Assembly: GCA_025989215.1 (NCBI GenBank)
Contig: JAPDNP010000001.1
Coordinates: 992,001-1,056,000 of the forward strand
From: Neisseriaceae bacterium JH1-16
GTDB taxonomy: Bacteria; Pseudomonadota; Gammaproteobacteria; Burkholderiales; Chromobacteriaceae
Reading direction: 5' to 3'
Length of the DNA stretch: 64,000 bases
Position 1 is the first letter of the stretch; the number at the start of each line of letters is the position of its first letter. The notes under the pieces were generated by a model. The model did no database searches and was not told the DNA's origin. It was given only the letters and a program-made list of their open reading frames with translations. Both the position numbers and the translations under genes were made by a program. Below, one piece after another: positions 25,794 to 33,580 of this stretch.

Positions 25794-27758
25794 TTAGCTC
25801 GGCTGCAATGGCTCCACACCGCCGACATGCTTCATATAGTCGGCCCATTGCTGGCGCAGCACGGTCACCAAATTCGGATACTGCGCGGACAGGTCGTTGG
25901 TCTCGCCGCGGTCGTTCTGCAGATCGAACAACTCCCAGTGGCCGTCGAGCGGACCGAGCGGCGGGGTTACCCAGCGCGCCTTCCAGCGGCCGTCGGCACT
26001 CAGGATCATCGCCTGGCCGTAGCTTTCCTCGCCGAACGGCGTATTGCGCACCGGGCCCGGCGCGGAAGCCTTCAGCGCATCCAGCAAGGACTTGCCGGTC
26101 ACCGGATAGACGTAGCGGTTGTTGTAGACCACCTTGCCGCGATTCTTGTCGAGACCGGTCTGCGGATCGATCAGCGGTGGGGCCGGTTGCGACGGCGGAG
26201 TCAGGCCTGCCAAAGCCAGGAAGGTGGCAGTGTTGTCGGTCACGTGGGTGAACTGAGTCAGCGGCGGCAACGGCTTAGTCTGACCCGGCAGCTTCACCAC
26301 AGCCGGCACTGACACGCCGCCTTCACCCATCGTCGATTTGAAGAGACCCAGTGGGGCAGCACCCACTTCGGCCCAGCGGGTACCGTAGGCGATACCGAAC
26401 GGCAGACGGAAGTTGGTGACCTGGCCATTGTCGGTGCCAAGCTTCTCGTAGACGCCCGGCTGCGCGTTGGCGGTATCGGTCGCGGTCGGATCGGCACCGG
26501 AGTCCATCGCCCACCCCTCTGCACCGTTGTCCGACTGGAACATGATGTAGGTGTTGTCGTACTGGCCAGTGTCCTTCAGGTACTGGATCAGACGGCCGAT
26601 GTTCCAGTCGAGATTGGACACCATGCCGGCGTAGATTTCCATGTAACGGGCCTGGGACTTCTTCTCGGCGACCGACAGGCTGCTCCAGTTCTTGATCACC
26701 GAACCCTTGCCATAGTCGACATAGCCGTTGGCCGGACTGTTGTTGGCATTGATGTACTTGGCGGCAGGCGTGCCGTTGTTGGCGGTGGCCGGCGATGGGG
26801 TCAGCGACTCGGGCAGGCCGGGGTTCGGTGTCAGGTTAGCCGGAATCACGCCCTGCGCCTGCATACGGGCGATGCGGGCTTGACGGATCGCGTCATAGCC
26901 TTGGTCGTACTTGCCTTTGTACTTGCTGAGCCAAGGCTCCGGCACCTGCAGCGGCCAGTGCGGCGAAGTGTAGGCCGCATAGGCGAAGAACGGCTTGCCG
27001 TCCTTGCGGTTGGAGTCGATGTAGGAGATCAGCTTGTCGGTATAGAAGTCGGTCGAGTAGAACTGCGCCGGCTTGCCATTTGGTCCACCCGGCTGCCCCG
27101 GTTGACCCGGCTGCACGTACTTGCCGTCTTCGGTGTAGTTCTTCGACCCTTTCGCTTCGTGGCCGAAGTGGTTGGCCGCGGCGCCGCCCAGCAGAGTGAA
27201 GCTGCGCTCGAAACCCCACTGGTCAGGCGTTTGGCCGACTGAGGCGGCACCGCCGACGATACTGGAACCCAGGTGCCACTTACCGGCGATATAGGTGTGA
27301 TAGCCGCCATCCTTCAGCAGCTGCGCTACCGACAAGGCACGGTCGTTCAGGTAGCCCTCATAGCCCGGCAGCCCTTTGCGTTCGTCCTGAGGAGCGCCCA
27401 TCGTGCCTTCGCCGACCAGGTGGTGGTCGGTCCCGGAAATCAGCATCGAACGGGTGATCGCACTGACTGTACCAGTGTGATGATTGGTCAGGATGCGGCC
27501 ATTGGCGACCAGCGCATCCAGATTGGGCGTCTCGATCTCGCCACCGAAGGCGTGGATATCGGAGTAGCCCAGGTCATCCGCCATGATGTAGAGAATATTG
27601 GGCGCTTTCTGCGCCTGTACCGCCTGATCGGCAACCGGGGCCGCCGCACTACTGCTCTGGTCCGTCCCGCAGGCAGTCAGCGCCAGGCTCGTCGCCACCG
27701 CAAGGCCGGCCGCAGTGCGCTTCCGGTACCTTGTGGGGACCGCATTAAACTGAGTCAT
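25794..27758 (-). CDS. lipoprotein arylsulfatase with atypical Ser-type signature
   Basis: A 654-residue sulfatase of the alkaline phosphatase superfamily. The lipobox LTAC puts the lipidated Cys at residue 30, so it is anchored in a membrane facing outward or the periplasm. Metal-binding MADDLGYSD follows at 59-67. The maturation site, normally C/S-x-P-x-R, aligns with Ser99-Ala-Ile-Thr-Arg103: Ser type, but with Ile in place of Pro. GKWHLGSS and the C-terminal YPVTGKSLLDALKASAPGPVR region fit arylsulfatases. The linked anaerobic maturase agrees with Ser-type activation. The frame was checked on the DNA and the Ile codon (ATC) is clear. Substrate unknown. Confidence 0.9.
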   Translation of the reverse strand: MTQFNAVPTRYRKRTAAGLAVATSLALTACGTDQSSSAAAPVADQAVQAQKAPNILYIMADDLGYSDIHAFGGEIETPNLDALVANGRILTNHHTGTVSAITRSMLISGTDHHLVGEGTMGAPQDERKGLPGYEGYLNDRALSVAQLLKDGGYHTYIAGKWHLGSSIVGGAASVGQTPDQWGFERSFTLLGGAAANHFGHEAKGSKNYTEDGKYVQPGQPGQPGGPNGKPAQFYSTDFYTDKLISYIDSNRKDGKPFFAYAAYTSPHWPLQVPEPWLSKYKGKYDQGYDAIRQARIARMQAQGVIPANLTPNPGLPESLTPSPATANNGTPAAKYINANNSPANGYVDYGKGSVIKNWSSLSVAEKKSQARYMEIYAGMVSNLDWNIGRLIQYLKDTGQYDNTYIMFQSDNGAEGWAMDSGADPTATDTANAQPGVYEKLGTDNGQVTNFRLPFGIAYGTRWAEVGAAPLGLFKSTMGEGGVSVPAVVKLPGQTKPLPPLTQFTHVTDNTATFLALAGLTPPSQPAPPLIDPQTGLDKNRGKVVYNNRYVYPVTGKSLLDALKASAPGPVRNTPFGEESYGQAMILSADGRWKARWVTPPLGPLDGHWELFDLQNDRGETNDLSAQYPNLVTVLRQQWADYMKHVGGVEPLQPS

Positions 27759-28300
27759 ACAAGAACATCCCGATTGTTATGTTATTTAGGAATGTTCGAT
27801 GCTAAGGCCTATTCTCTCTCCATAGAAATACTGTGCTGGATTTTATATATTCACATTCATTTTAAGATCGAGTGGTTATTTTTAAATAATCGCAACCCAC
27901 TTTTCCTCAAGCCCCACCTCATTAAACGCCACGCTCAAGGCGGAATGTTCAGCACTGCCCACTGCTAATAGGCAACGGGCGTCCCCGCTTTTACCCGTAA
28001 AAGTGAAGACGAAGTGGAATAAACCCGCACTCCGATCAGTTTAGTCTGCATACCCCATGCTCTTAGCGGGGGAGGAAGAGCAGACTTAAGGAGAATTCCA
28101 ATGCAATCGTTTCCATAGGCGAAATGGCGCCTTGCGGCATCGGCAATTGCCCTAGCCGGTGAACTTTCCTTTCACCAACCAAAGCGCCAATTACCCGAAA
28201 CTGACCACACTGCAGCACCTAGCAAACTGGCTCGGAATGGTTTTCCCAAGCCAGCCTGAATAGTCATGCCCGAGAATTGCTCGCGGATAGGAGCCCCATC
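27759..28300. other. AT-rich divergent region upstream of the sulfatase block
   Basis: No intact gene. The part at 27780-27900 is AT-rich compared with its surroundings. A palindrome CTTTTAC-CC-GTAAAAG lies at 27988-28003 and could be an operator. An interrupted reading frame with a ribosome site occupies 28101-28259 and is listed separately. No certain promoter hexamers were assigned. Confidence 0.4.
28101..28259 (+). pseudogene. possible small exported protein interrupted by an amber codon
   Basis: AAGGAG stands nine bases before an ATG at 28101, but the frame reads MQSFP then TAG. After the stop the same frame continues as AKWRLAASAIALAG, which looks like a signal peptide, to a TGA at 28257. 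The product would be 52 residues. It lies just upstream of another small exported protein gene. It may be a decayed gene or chance. Confidence 0.3.
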
Positions 28301-28777
28301 ATGTCCATCATTAATAAGCATTCAGCCATCACCTTTCCTCTCACCACCAAGGGTGCGCAACAGCTATTGATAGCAGGTCTAGCGATCTTTGCCTCATTGT
28401 CCTACGCAGATCCGCTTACTGTGGGCACCTTGGTTAGCCAAGGTGCCCGGCCACTGTCAAAAGAGGCGCTACTAGATCAGATGCCCGGCGAGACGCTTTA
28501 TACAGGAACAGTGAACTTCAACGAGGAGTGGACAAACTTTGCGGATGGAAAGGTCGTTGGACAACTTCACGATACATCCGAGAACATTGGCTACTATGGG
28601 ACCGGTACGTGGCATATCTCGGACGATGGGAAATACTGCGTAGATATCAGATGGCAGGTCTATCCGGACTCGCACTGGTGCAAGGCGGTTTACAAGATGG
28701 GCAGCAGAAGCAAGTATTACATGCCGGAACAGGACACCCCCGATGCCATTCCTGCGAAATTCACCATGGTTCCATGA
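28301..28777 (+). CDS. small exported protein of unknown function (DUF995-like)
   Basis: A 158-residue protein with a signal peptide ending near SLSYA. The mature part has GETLYTGTVNFNEEW and GTGTWHISDDGKYCVDIRWQ...HWCKAVYKMG, a beta-rich pattern with two cysteines, like DUF995-type periplasmic proteins. ATG 28301 was chosen because GATAGGAG precedes it and the signal peptide begins there. The base composition is lower in GC than its neighbours. It is divergent from the sulfatase block and followed by a hairpin. No function can be assigned. Confidence 0.75.
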   Translation: MSIINKHSAITFPLTTKGAQQLLIAGLAIFASLSYADPLTVGTLVSQGARPLSKEALLDQMPGETLYTGTVNFNEEWTNFADGKVVGQLHDTSENIGYYGTGTWHISDDGKYCVDIRWQVYPDSHWCKAVYKMGSRSKYYMPEQDTPDAIPAKFTMVP

Positions 28778-28851
28778 TGCACCGGCAGGCGATGGTCCGA
28801 CTGCTATATGAAATTATATTTATCCTGCCAACAAACTGACCGGAGCAATTA

Positions 28852-28879
28852 TTTGAGCGGCGCTTAGCGCTGCTCAAAT
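28852..28879. terminator. terminator between convergent genes
   Basis: TTTGAGCGGCGC, loop TTA, GCGCTGCTCAAA, then TTTTATC, with one G-T mismatch. Placed between the small exported protein and the chorismate mutase gene; A/T-tracts on both sides. Confidence 0.8.
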
Positions 28880-28922
28880 TTTATCGGAATCAGTCAGGCA
28901 GCGCGGCAAGAAGGCGGCGTCC

Positions 28923-29474
28923 TCATTGCTCGCAAACGCTGGCCAGCGCGCGATCGAGCGCAATCGCATGCACCGCATCGTTACCATGGCGCTGAGCATA
29001 GTTGCCAGCCAGCTTGGCCAGGCGAACACTGCAGTCCTGCTGACGCCGCTGCACTGAACTTGCTGCCAGCAATTGCAGCAGCAGCCCCTGCAGGCGATCG
29101 AGCCGCGGTCGAATCTCGCTGACCAGGCTCGCTCTCGGCATAGCCGGTGCAGCTCCGGCACGACGCCAGTCGGCCAACAAGGCATATTGCACCAGCTTGT
29201 TCGCCTCGATCTGATCGGCAAAGAAGCGCGCCACCCGATCGCCCTCCAAACCGGTGGCGACCGACTGCGCCACGGCACCGGCGATGACCTGCTGCTCGCG
29301 CGGACGGTCTTCGACCGCCTTTCCGCCATCCCATTTCGCGAGCGCCACCTGGTCCGCGACCGCCAGCCGTTGTGCTACAGCGTCAACCAGTGCCTCCAGC
29401 GGTTCGGCGGCCAGCACTTGTTGCGCAGCCAGCGCAATACCGAGCACGACAATGCTTCTCGTCAATCTGTTCAT
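28923..29474 (-). CDS. secreted chorismate mutase, AroQ gamma type
   Basis: Converts chorismate to prephenate. The 183-residue precursor begins with a signal peptide (MNRLTRSIVVLGIALAAQQVLA), so the enzyme is exported to the periplasm. The mature part has the all-helical AroQ-gamma pattern: LVDAVAQRLAVADQVALAKW, EDRPREQQVI, and FFADQIEANKLVQYALLADW. The cysteines in QDCSVRLAKLAG and ALASVCEQ could form a disulfide, as in other exported mutases. Two ATGs six bases apart compete; TAAGGGGG is best placed for the second (29474). Such periplasmic mutases are known in Pseudomonas, Xanthomonas and Mycobacterium, with no agreed role. Confidence 0.85.
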   Translation of the reverse strand: MNRLTRSIVVLGIALAAQQVLAAEPLEALVDAVAQRLAVADQVALAKWDGGKAVEDRPREQQVIAGAVAQSVATGLEGDRVARFFADQIEANKLVQYALLADWRRAGAAPAMPRASLVSEIRPRLDRLQGLLLQLLAASSVQRRQQDCSVRLAKLAGNYAQRHGNDAVHAIALDRALASVCEQ

Positions 29475-29514
29475 TTCCATCCCCCTTACACGGCAAGCGC
29501 CGATCGTACCGCGC

Positions 29515-29557
29515 AAAAGACACTGCCCGGCGGCGCATCGTGCGCGACCGGGCAGTG
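29515..29557 (-). terminator. terminator after the first Liv-type gene
   Basis: Ten-base arms CACTGCCCGG / CCGGGCAGTG with an inner GCGCA-TCG-TGCGC stem; on the minus strand TCTTTTG follows. It is 38 bases after the stop of the binding-protein gene at 29596. Confidence 0.7.
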
Positions 29558-29595
29558 TCCCGTTCAGCCGGCAGTGCCGGCTGCTACAGCCTCAA

Positions 29596-30801
29596 TCAGG
29601 ACGCGGCAGAGGCGGCCTTGGCGGCGGCGGCGTCGCCGACGACCTTCCAGTTGCCGGTGTTCAGCTGGTACAGCGTCACGGTGCCGTTCTTAATGTCGCC
29701 CTTGGCATCGAACTGGATCTTGCCGGTCACGCCGTCGAAGTCGGTCTTGGTCAGCTCAGGCAGGTACTTAGCCGGGTCGGCCGAACCGGCGCGCTTCATC
29801 GCAGCGATCATCACGCGGGTGGCATCGTAAGTGTACGGCGCGTAGGCCTGGATCTCGGTCTTGAACTCGGCCTTGAACTTGTCGTTGAACGAGGCGAAGC
29901 CCGGCATTTTTTCCTTGGCCGCACCGGCAGTCGAGGCGTAAGTGCCTTCGGCATCCTTACCGGCCAGTTTCGGGAACTCGGCCGTGTTCACCCCATCGGC
30001 CCCCATGAACGGCATATTCAGGCCGATCTTGCGCATCTGCTTGACCATCGGACCGGCTTGGGCGTCCATGCCGCCGTAGAAGATCAGATCCGGTTTCGCA
30101 CCCTTGATCGAGGTGAGAATCGCCATGAAGTCGGTGGAGCTGTTGGTGGTGTACTCGCGTTTGACGACCTTGCCGCCGGCCGCTTCCACCGCCTTGGCGA
30201 AATCGTCGGCCAGACCCTGGCCATAGGTGGTGCGGTCGTCGATAACCGCAATACTCTTGGCCTTCAGATCGGCCACGGCGAATTTGGCCAGCGCCTGCCC
30301 CTGTTGCTGGTCGTTGGCGATGATACGGAAGGTGTTCTTGTAGCCTTGTTGGGTGAAGGCCGGGCTGGTCACCGAGGCGGCGATCATCGGAATATTGTTG
30401 TCCGAATAGATGCGCGAGGCCGGGATCGCGGCGCCCGAGGTGAGGTGGCCGATCACGCCGGCAACCTTGTCGTCGACGAAACGCTGGGCAACCTGGGTCG
30501 CCATTTTCGGATCGGCCTGGTCGTCTTCGGAGACGACCTCGAACTTCACCTTCTTGCCGTCGAGCGTAACGCCCTCGGCGTTGGCTTCCTGAACCGCCAG
30601 CTTCACGCCGTTGTCGCTGTCGCGACCCCAGTGGGCAAACGGACCGGTCAGCGGGTTGGCTGCACCGATCTTGACGACAACGTCGCCGGAAGAGGAGGCT
30701 GCGCCGCTGGCATCGTTGGCCGCGGCATTATCATGAGACTTGTTGCATGCGGCCAGCGACAGAACCGCGGCAGCGATAAGCGAGAGACGAGCGTACTGCA
30801 T
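29596..30801 (-). CDS. branched-chain amino acid-type ABC substrate-binding lipoprotein (first copy)
   Basis: A 401-residue type I periplasmic binding protein of the LivJ/BraC family. A lipobox LAAC places a lipidated Cys at residue 19, followed by a Ser/Ala-rich linker. KIGAANPLTGPFAHWGRDSDNGVKLAVQEAN, VVSEDDQADPKMATQVAQRFVDD and NSSTDFMAILTSIKGAKPDLIFYGG are family landmarks. It is a close paralogue of the next gene upstream, with the same motifs in the same order. A terminator (30994-31021) stands between them, so each has its own promoter. No permease or ATPase genes are nearby. GAAGGG is the ribosome site. Confidence 0.93.
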   Translation of the reverse strand: MQYARLSLIAAAVLSLAACNKSHDNAAANDASGAASSSGDVVVKIGAANPLTGPFAHWGRDSDNGVKLAVQEANAEGVTLDGKKVKFEVVSEDDQADPKMATQVAQRFVDDKVAGVIGHLTSGAAIPASRIYSDNNIPMIAASVTSPAFTQQGYKNTFRIIANDQQQGQALAKFAVADLKAKSIAVIDDRTTYGQGLADDFAKAVEAAGGKVVKREYTTNSSTDFMAILTSIKGAKPDLIFYGGMDAQAGPMVKQMRKIGLNMPFMGADGVNTAEFPKLAGKDAEGTYASTAGAAKEKMPGFASFNDKFKAEFKTEIQAYAPYTYDATRVMIAAMKRAGSADPAKYLPELTKTDFDGVTGKIQFDAKGDIKNGTVTLYQLNTGNWKVVGDAAAAKAASAAS

Positions 30802-30993
30802 GAAGAAACCCTTCGAGAAAAAGAAATCAGGGTCATCTCACCAGACGATGTTTGTGACATTTTCGGTTGTATGGGCTGGGCCGGGTTGCGGCTGCGCCTT
30901 TGTACGTGGCAACTGGATACAGTCGCCATCGTTGACATATCCAACGTTTTATCTTCTTTGCAAATAATCGTCAAGACTTAAGGCGGGCCAAAC

Positions 30994-31021
30994 AAAAACG
31001 GCACCCGAAGGTGCCGTTTTG
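30994..31021. terminator. terminator between the two Liv-type genes
   Basis: AAAACGGCACC, loop CGAA, GGTGCCGTTTT: perfect 11-base stem with A and T tracts, 20 bases after the stop of the second Liv-type gene (minus strand). Confidence 0.92.
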
Positions 31022-31041
31022 TCATACCGATTTAGGTGTTT

Positions 31042-32241
31042 TTATTTCGCGCCGCCGGAGGTGGCTTTTTCAACCCACTTGCCATCCTTGACCTCGTAAA
31101 CGGTCACTGCACCGTTCTTGATGTCGCCCTTGTCGTCGAACTGGATCTTGCCGGTTACGCCGGTCATGTCAGTCTTGCCGACTTCGGCCAGGTATTTCTT
31201 AGGATCGGTCGAGTTGGCGCGGCGCATCGAATCGACCAACACATTCACCGCGTCGTACTCGTACGGTGCATAGATCTGCACGTCGGTGCCAAACTTGGCC
31301 TTGAACTTCTTATCGAAGTCGGCAAAGCCCGGCATCTTCTCACGCGGCATGCCACAGATCGACGCGTATTGGCCTTCGGCAGCATCGCCAGCCAGTTTGA
31401 TGAACTCCGGCGACTGCATGCCGTCACCGCCGATCAGCTTGGCCTTGATGCCAAGCTTCTTCATCTGCTTGGCCATCGGGCCGGCTTGCGCGTCCATGCC
31501 GCCGTAGAACACCAGGTCCGGGTTGGCGGACTTGATCGAGGTCAGGATCGCGCTGAAGTCAGTGGACGAGTTGGTAGTGTATTCGCGCTTGGACACGGTC
31601 GCGCCCTTGGCCTTCACCGCTTTCTCGAACTGGTCGGCCAGACCCTGGCCATAGGCGGTGCGGTCATCGACGATCGCGATGTTCTTCGCCTTCAGGTTGT
31701 TAACGGCGAAATCACCCAGCGACGCGCCTTGTTGCACGTCGTTGGCGATCACGCGGAAGGTGGTCTTGAAACCCTGCTTGGTGTAATCCGGGTTGGTCGC
31801 CGACGGCGAGATTTGCGGCAGGCCATTGTCGGAGTAGATCTTCGACGCCGGGATGGTGGTGCCCGAATTGAGGTGGCCGACTACGCCGACCACGCCAGCA
31901 TCGACCAGACGCTGCGCGACCTGGGTGCCGATTTTCGGATCGCCCTGGTCGTCTTCCGACACCAGCTGGAACTTGATCTTCTTGCCATCGATGGTCACGC
32001 CCTGTTTGTTCAGGTCGTCGATGGCGAGCGTGGCACCGTACTCGTTGTCCTTGCCCAGGTGGGCAATCGGACCGGTCATCGGGGATACCTGGCCGATTTT
32101 GACGATCGTTTCGCCACTGGCGGCGGCCTCGGTGCTAGCACCGGCCGAGGCGGCGGCTTCGGTTTTTTGTTCTTGTTTGCCGCAGGCAGCGAGAGACATT
32201 ACAGCAGCGGCCATGAGACTCAGACGGGCAATCTTATTCAT
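31042..32241 (-). CDS. branched-chain amino acid-type ABC substrate-binding lipoprotein (second copy)
   Basis: A 399-residue LivJ/BraC-type binding lipoprotein. It starts MNKIARLSLMAAAVMSLAAC with the lipid Cys at residue 20. ATG 32241 was chosen because it begins the signal peptide and has AGGGGAA upstream; the frame is open further but the extension is not a signal sequence. Motifs parallel those of the downstream paralogue (KIGQVSPMTGPIAHLGKDNEYGATLA, NSSTDFSAILTSIKSANPDLVFYGG). Divergence between the copies, for example in the final third, suggests different ligands. Codon bias points to good expression. Confidence 0.93.
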   Translation of the reverse strand: MNKIARLSLMAAAVMSLAACGKQEQKTEAAASAGASTEAAASGETIVKIGQVSPMTGPIAHLGKDNEYGATLAIDDLNKQGVTIDGKKIKFQLVSEDDQGDPKIGTQVAQRLVDAGVVGVVGHLNSGTTIPASKIYSDNGLPQISPSATNPDYTKQGFKTTFRVIANDVQQGASLGDFAVNNLKAKNIAIVDDRTAYGQGLADQFEKAVKAKGATVSKREYTTNSSTDFSAILTSIKSANPDLVFYGGMDAQAGPMAKQMKKLGIKAKLIGGDGMQSPEFIKLAGDAAEGQYASICGMPREKMPGFADFDKKFKAKFGTDVQIYAPYEYDAVNVLVDSMRRANSTDPKKYLAEVGKTDMTGVTGKIQFDDKGDIKNGAVTVYEVKDGKWVEKATSGGAK

Positions 32242-32392
32242 TTGGTGTTCCCCTGATGATTCCAATGTAGACATTCGAACAGCCCTGCCTGGCACCCTCA
32301 GCCACGCAACGGGCTTAGGCCGATTATTAGAAGCGGTTTTCGGCCTTGTCAACGCGATATGACATTGAAGGGGGAACGTAGAAAATCAAGTG

Positions 32393-33490
32393 TTACTTGT
32401 CTGCACCGGCCGATTTGGCTCTTTCCAGCCGAATTTTTGCAAACTGTTGAGTATTCGACGCATTTTCCCAGCCGCCCAATTGCACCTCGGCGATGTCCGC
32501 CAGCGCAGAAATCCATGACTCCGACTCGTTTAGGCAGGGGATAAAACGGTAATCACCGCCACCGGCCGTCTGGAAGATGGCTTTGACCTCCATGGCGATC
32601 TCTTCCAGCGTCTCCAGACAGTCGGCCACGAAGCCCGGACACATCACATCGACGCGAGCTGTGCCGACGCGCCCCAGCTCGGTCAGCACTTCGCTGGTAT
32701 ATGGCTTGAGCCACTCGGCGCGGCCGAAACGGCTCTGGAAGGCGATAGTGTACTCGTGCGGCGCCAGCTGCAGCGCTTCGGCCAACAGGCGACCGGTCTT
32801 CAGGCATTCACAGTGATAGGGGTCGCCCTTGTCGAGGCTGAACCGCGGCACGCCGTGGAAGCTCATCACCAGCTTGTCGGGCCGGCCGTTGGCCTGCCAG
32901 AAGGTGCGCACCGAGTCGGCCAGGGCGGCGATATAGCCGGGGTGGTCGTGGAAATGCCGCACCGTGCGCAGCTCCGGCATATTGCGACGGGTCTCCAACA
33001 CGCGGAACACCTGGTCGAGCGCGGTGCCGCTCGACGAGGCGGCGTACTGCGGGTAGAGCGGCAGCGCCACGATGCGTTCGACGCCGTCTGCGCGCAGCTG
33101 CTCGATCACCGACGCCACCGACGGATCGCCGTAGCGCATCGCGAATTCGACCCGCACCTCGCCAAAGCCCCGTTCGGCCAATGTTTCACGCAGCAGCGCG
33201 GTCTGGCGCCGGGTATGCACCATCAGCGGCGAGCCCTCCGGGGTCCAGATCGTCGCGTACTTGTGCGCCGACTGCTTGGGGCGGGTATTCAGGATGATGC
33301 CGTTCAGGATCAGCCACCAGATCGCGCGCGGGATTTCCACCACGCGCGGGTCGGACAGGAATTCCTTCAGATAGGGGCGCAGCGCCTTGGCGGTCGGCGC
33401 TTCGGGGGTGCCGAGGTTGATCAGCAGGATGGCGGTGCGGCCGGCCGGGGCATCGTGGCGGAAGGCCGGTTCGGGCAGGTAGGCAGGCAT
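32393..33490 (-). CDS. hemH: ferrochelatase
   Basis: Inserts Fe2+ into protoporphyrin IX, the last step of heme synthesis, at the inner membrane surface. The 365-residue protein has [32 protein letters not shown] at residues 24-55, the active-site His in [23 protein letters not shown], and [15 protein letters not shown], all typical of proteobacterial ferrochelatases. It is transcribed after ftsK on the same strand, but a terminator at 33505-33537 separates them. Two TTCGGCCAA words are inside. Confidence 0.96.
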   Translation of the reverse strand: MPAYLPEPAFRHDAPAGRTAILLINLGTPEAPTAKALRPYLKEFLSDPRVVEIPRAIWWLILNGIILNTRPKQSAHKYATIWTPEGSPLMVHTRRQTALLRETLAERGFGEVRVEFAMRYGDPSVASVIEQLRADGVERIVALPLYPQYAASSSGTALDQVFRVLETRRNMPELRTVRHFHDHPGYIAALADSVRTFWQANGRPDKLVMSFHGVPRFSLDKGDPYHCECLKTGRLLAEALQLAPHEYTIAFQSRFGRAEWLKPYTSEVLTELGRVGTARVDVMCPGFVADCLETLEEIAMEVKAIFQTAGGGDYRFIPCLNESESWISALADIAEVQLGGWENASNTQQFAKIRLERAKSAGADK

Positions 33491-33504
33491 GGTTTCTTCG
33501 ACAT

Positions 33505-33537
33505 AATAAAGCCGCCTCCCGGAGCAGGGCGGCGGCT
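33505..33537 (-). terminator. terminator after ftsK
   Basis: Minus strand: AGCCGCC, a 14-base loop, GGCGGCT, then TTATTATG, 44 bases after the ftsK stop and immediately before hemH. Confidence 0.8.
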
Positions 33538-33580
33538 GATTTGGACTCTCAGGTTGGCCGAAAGGCCCGCCTGACGGGAT

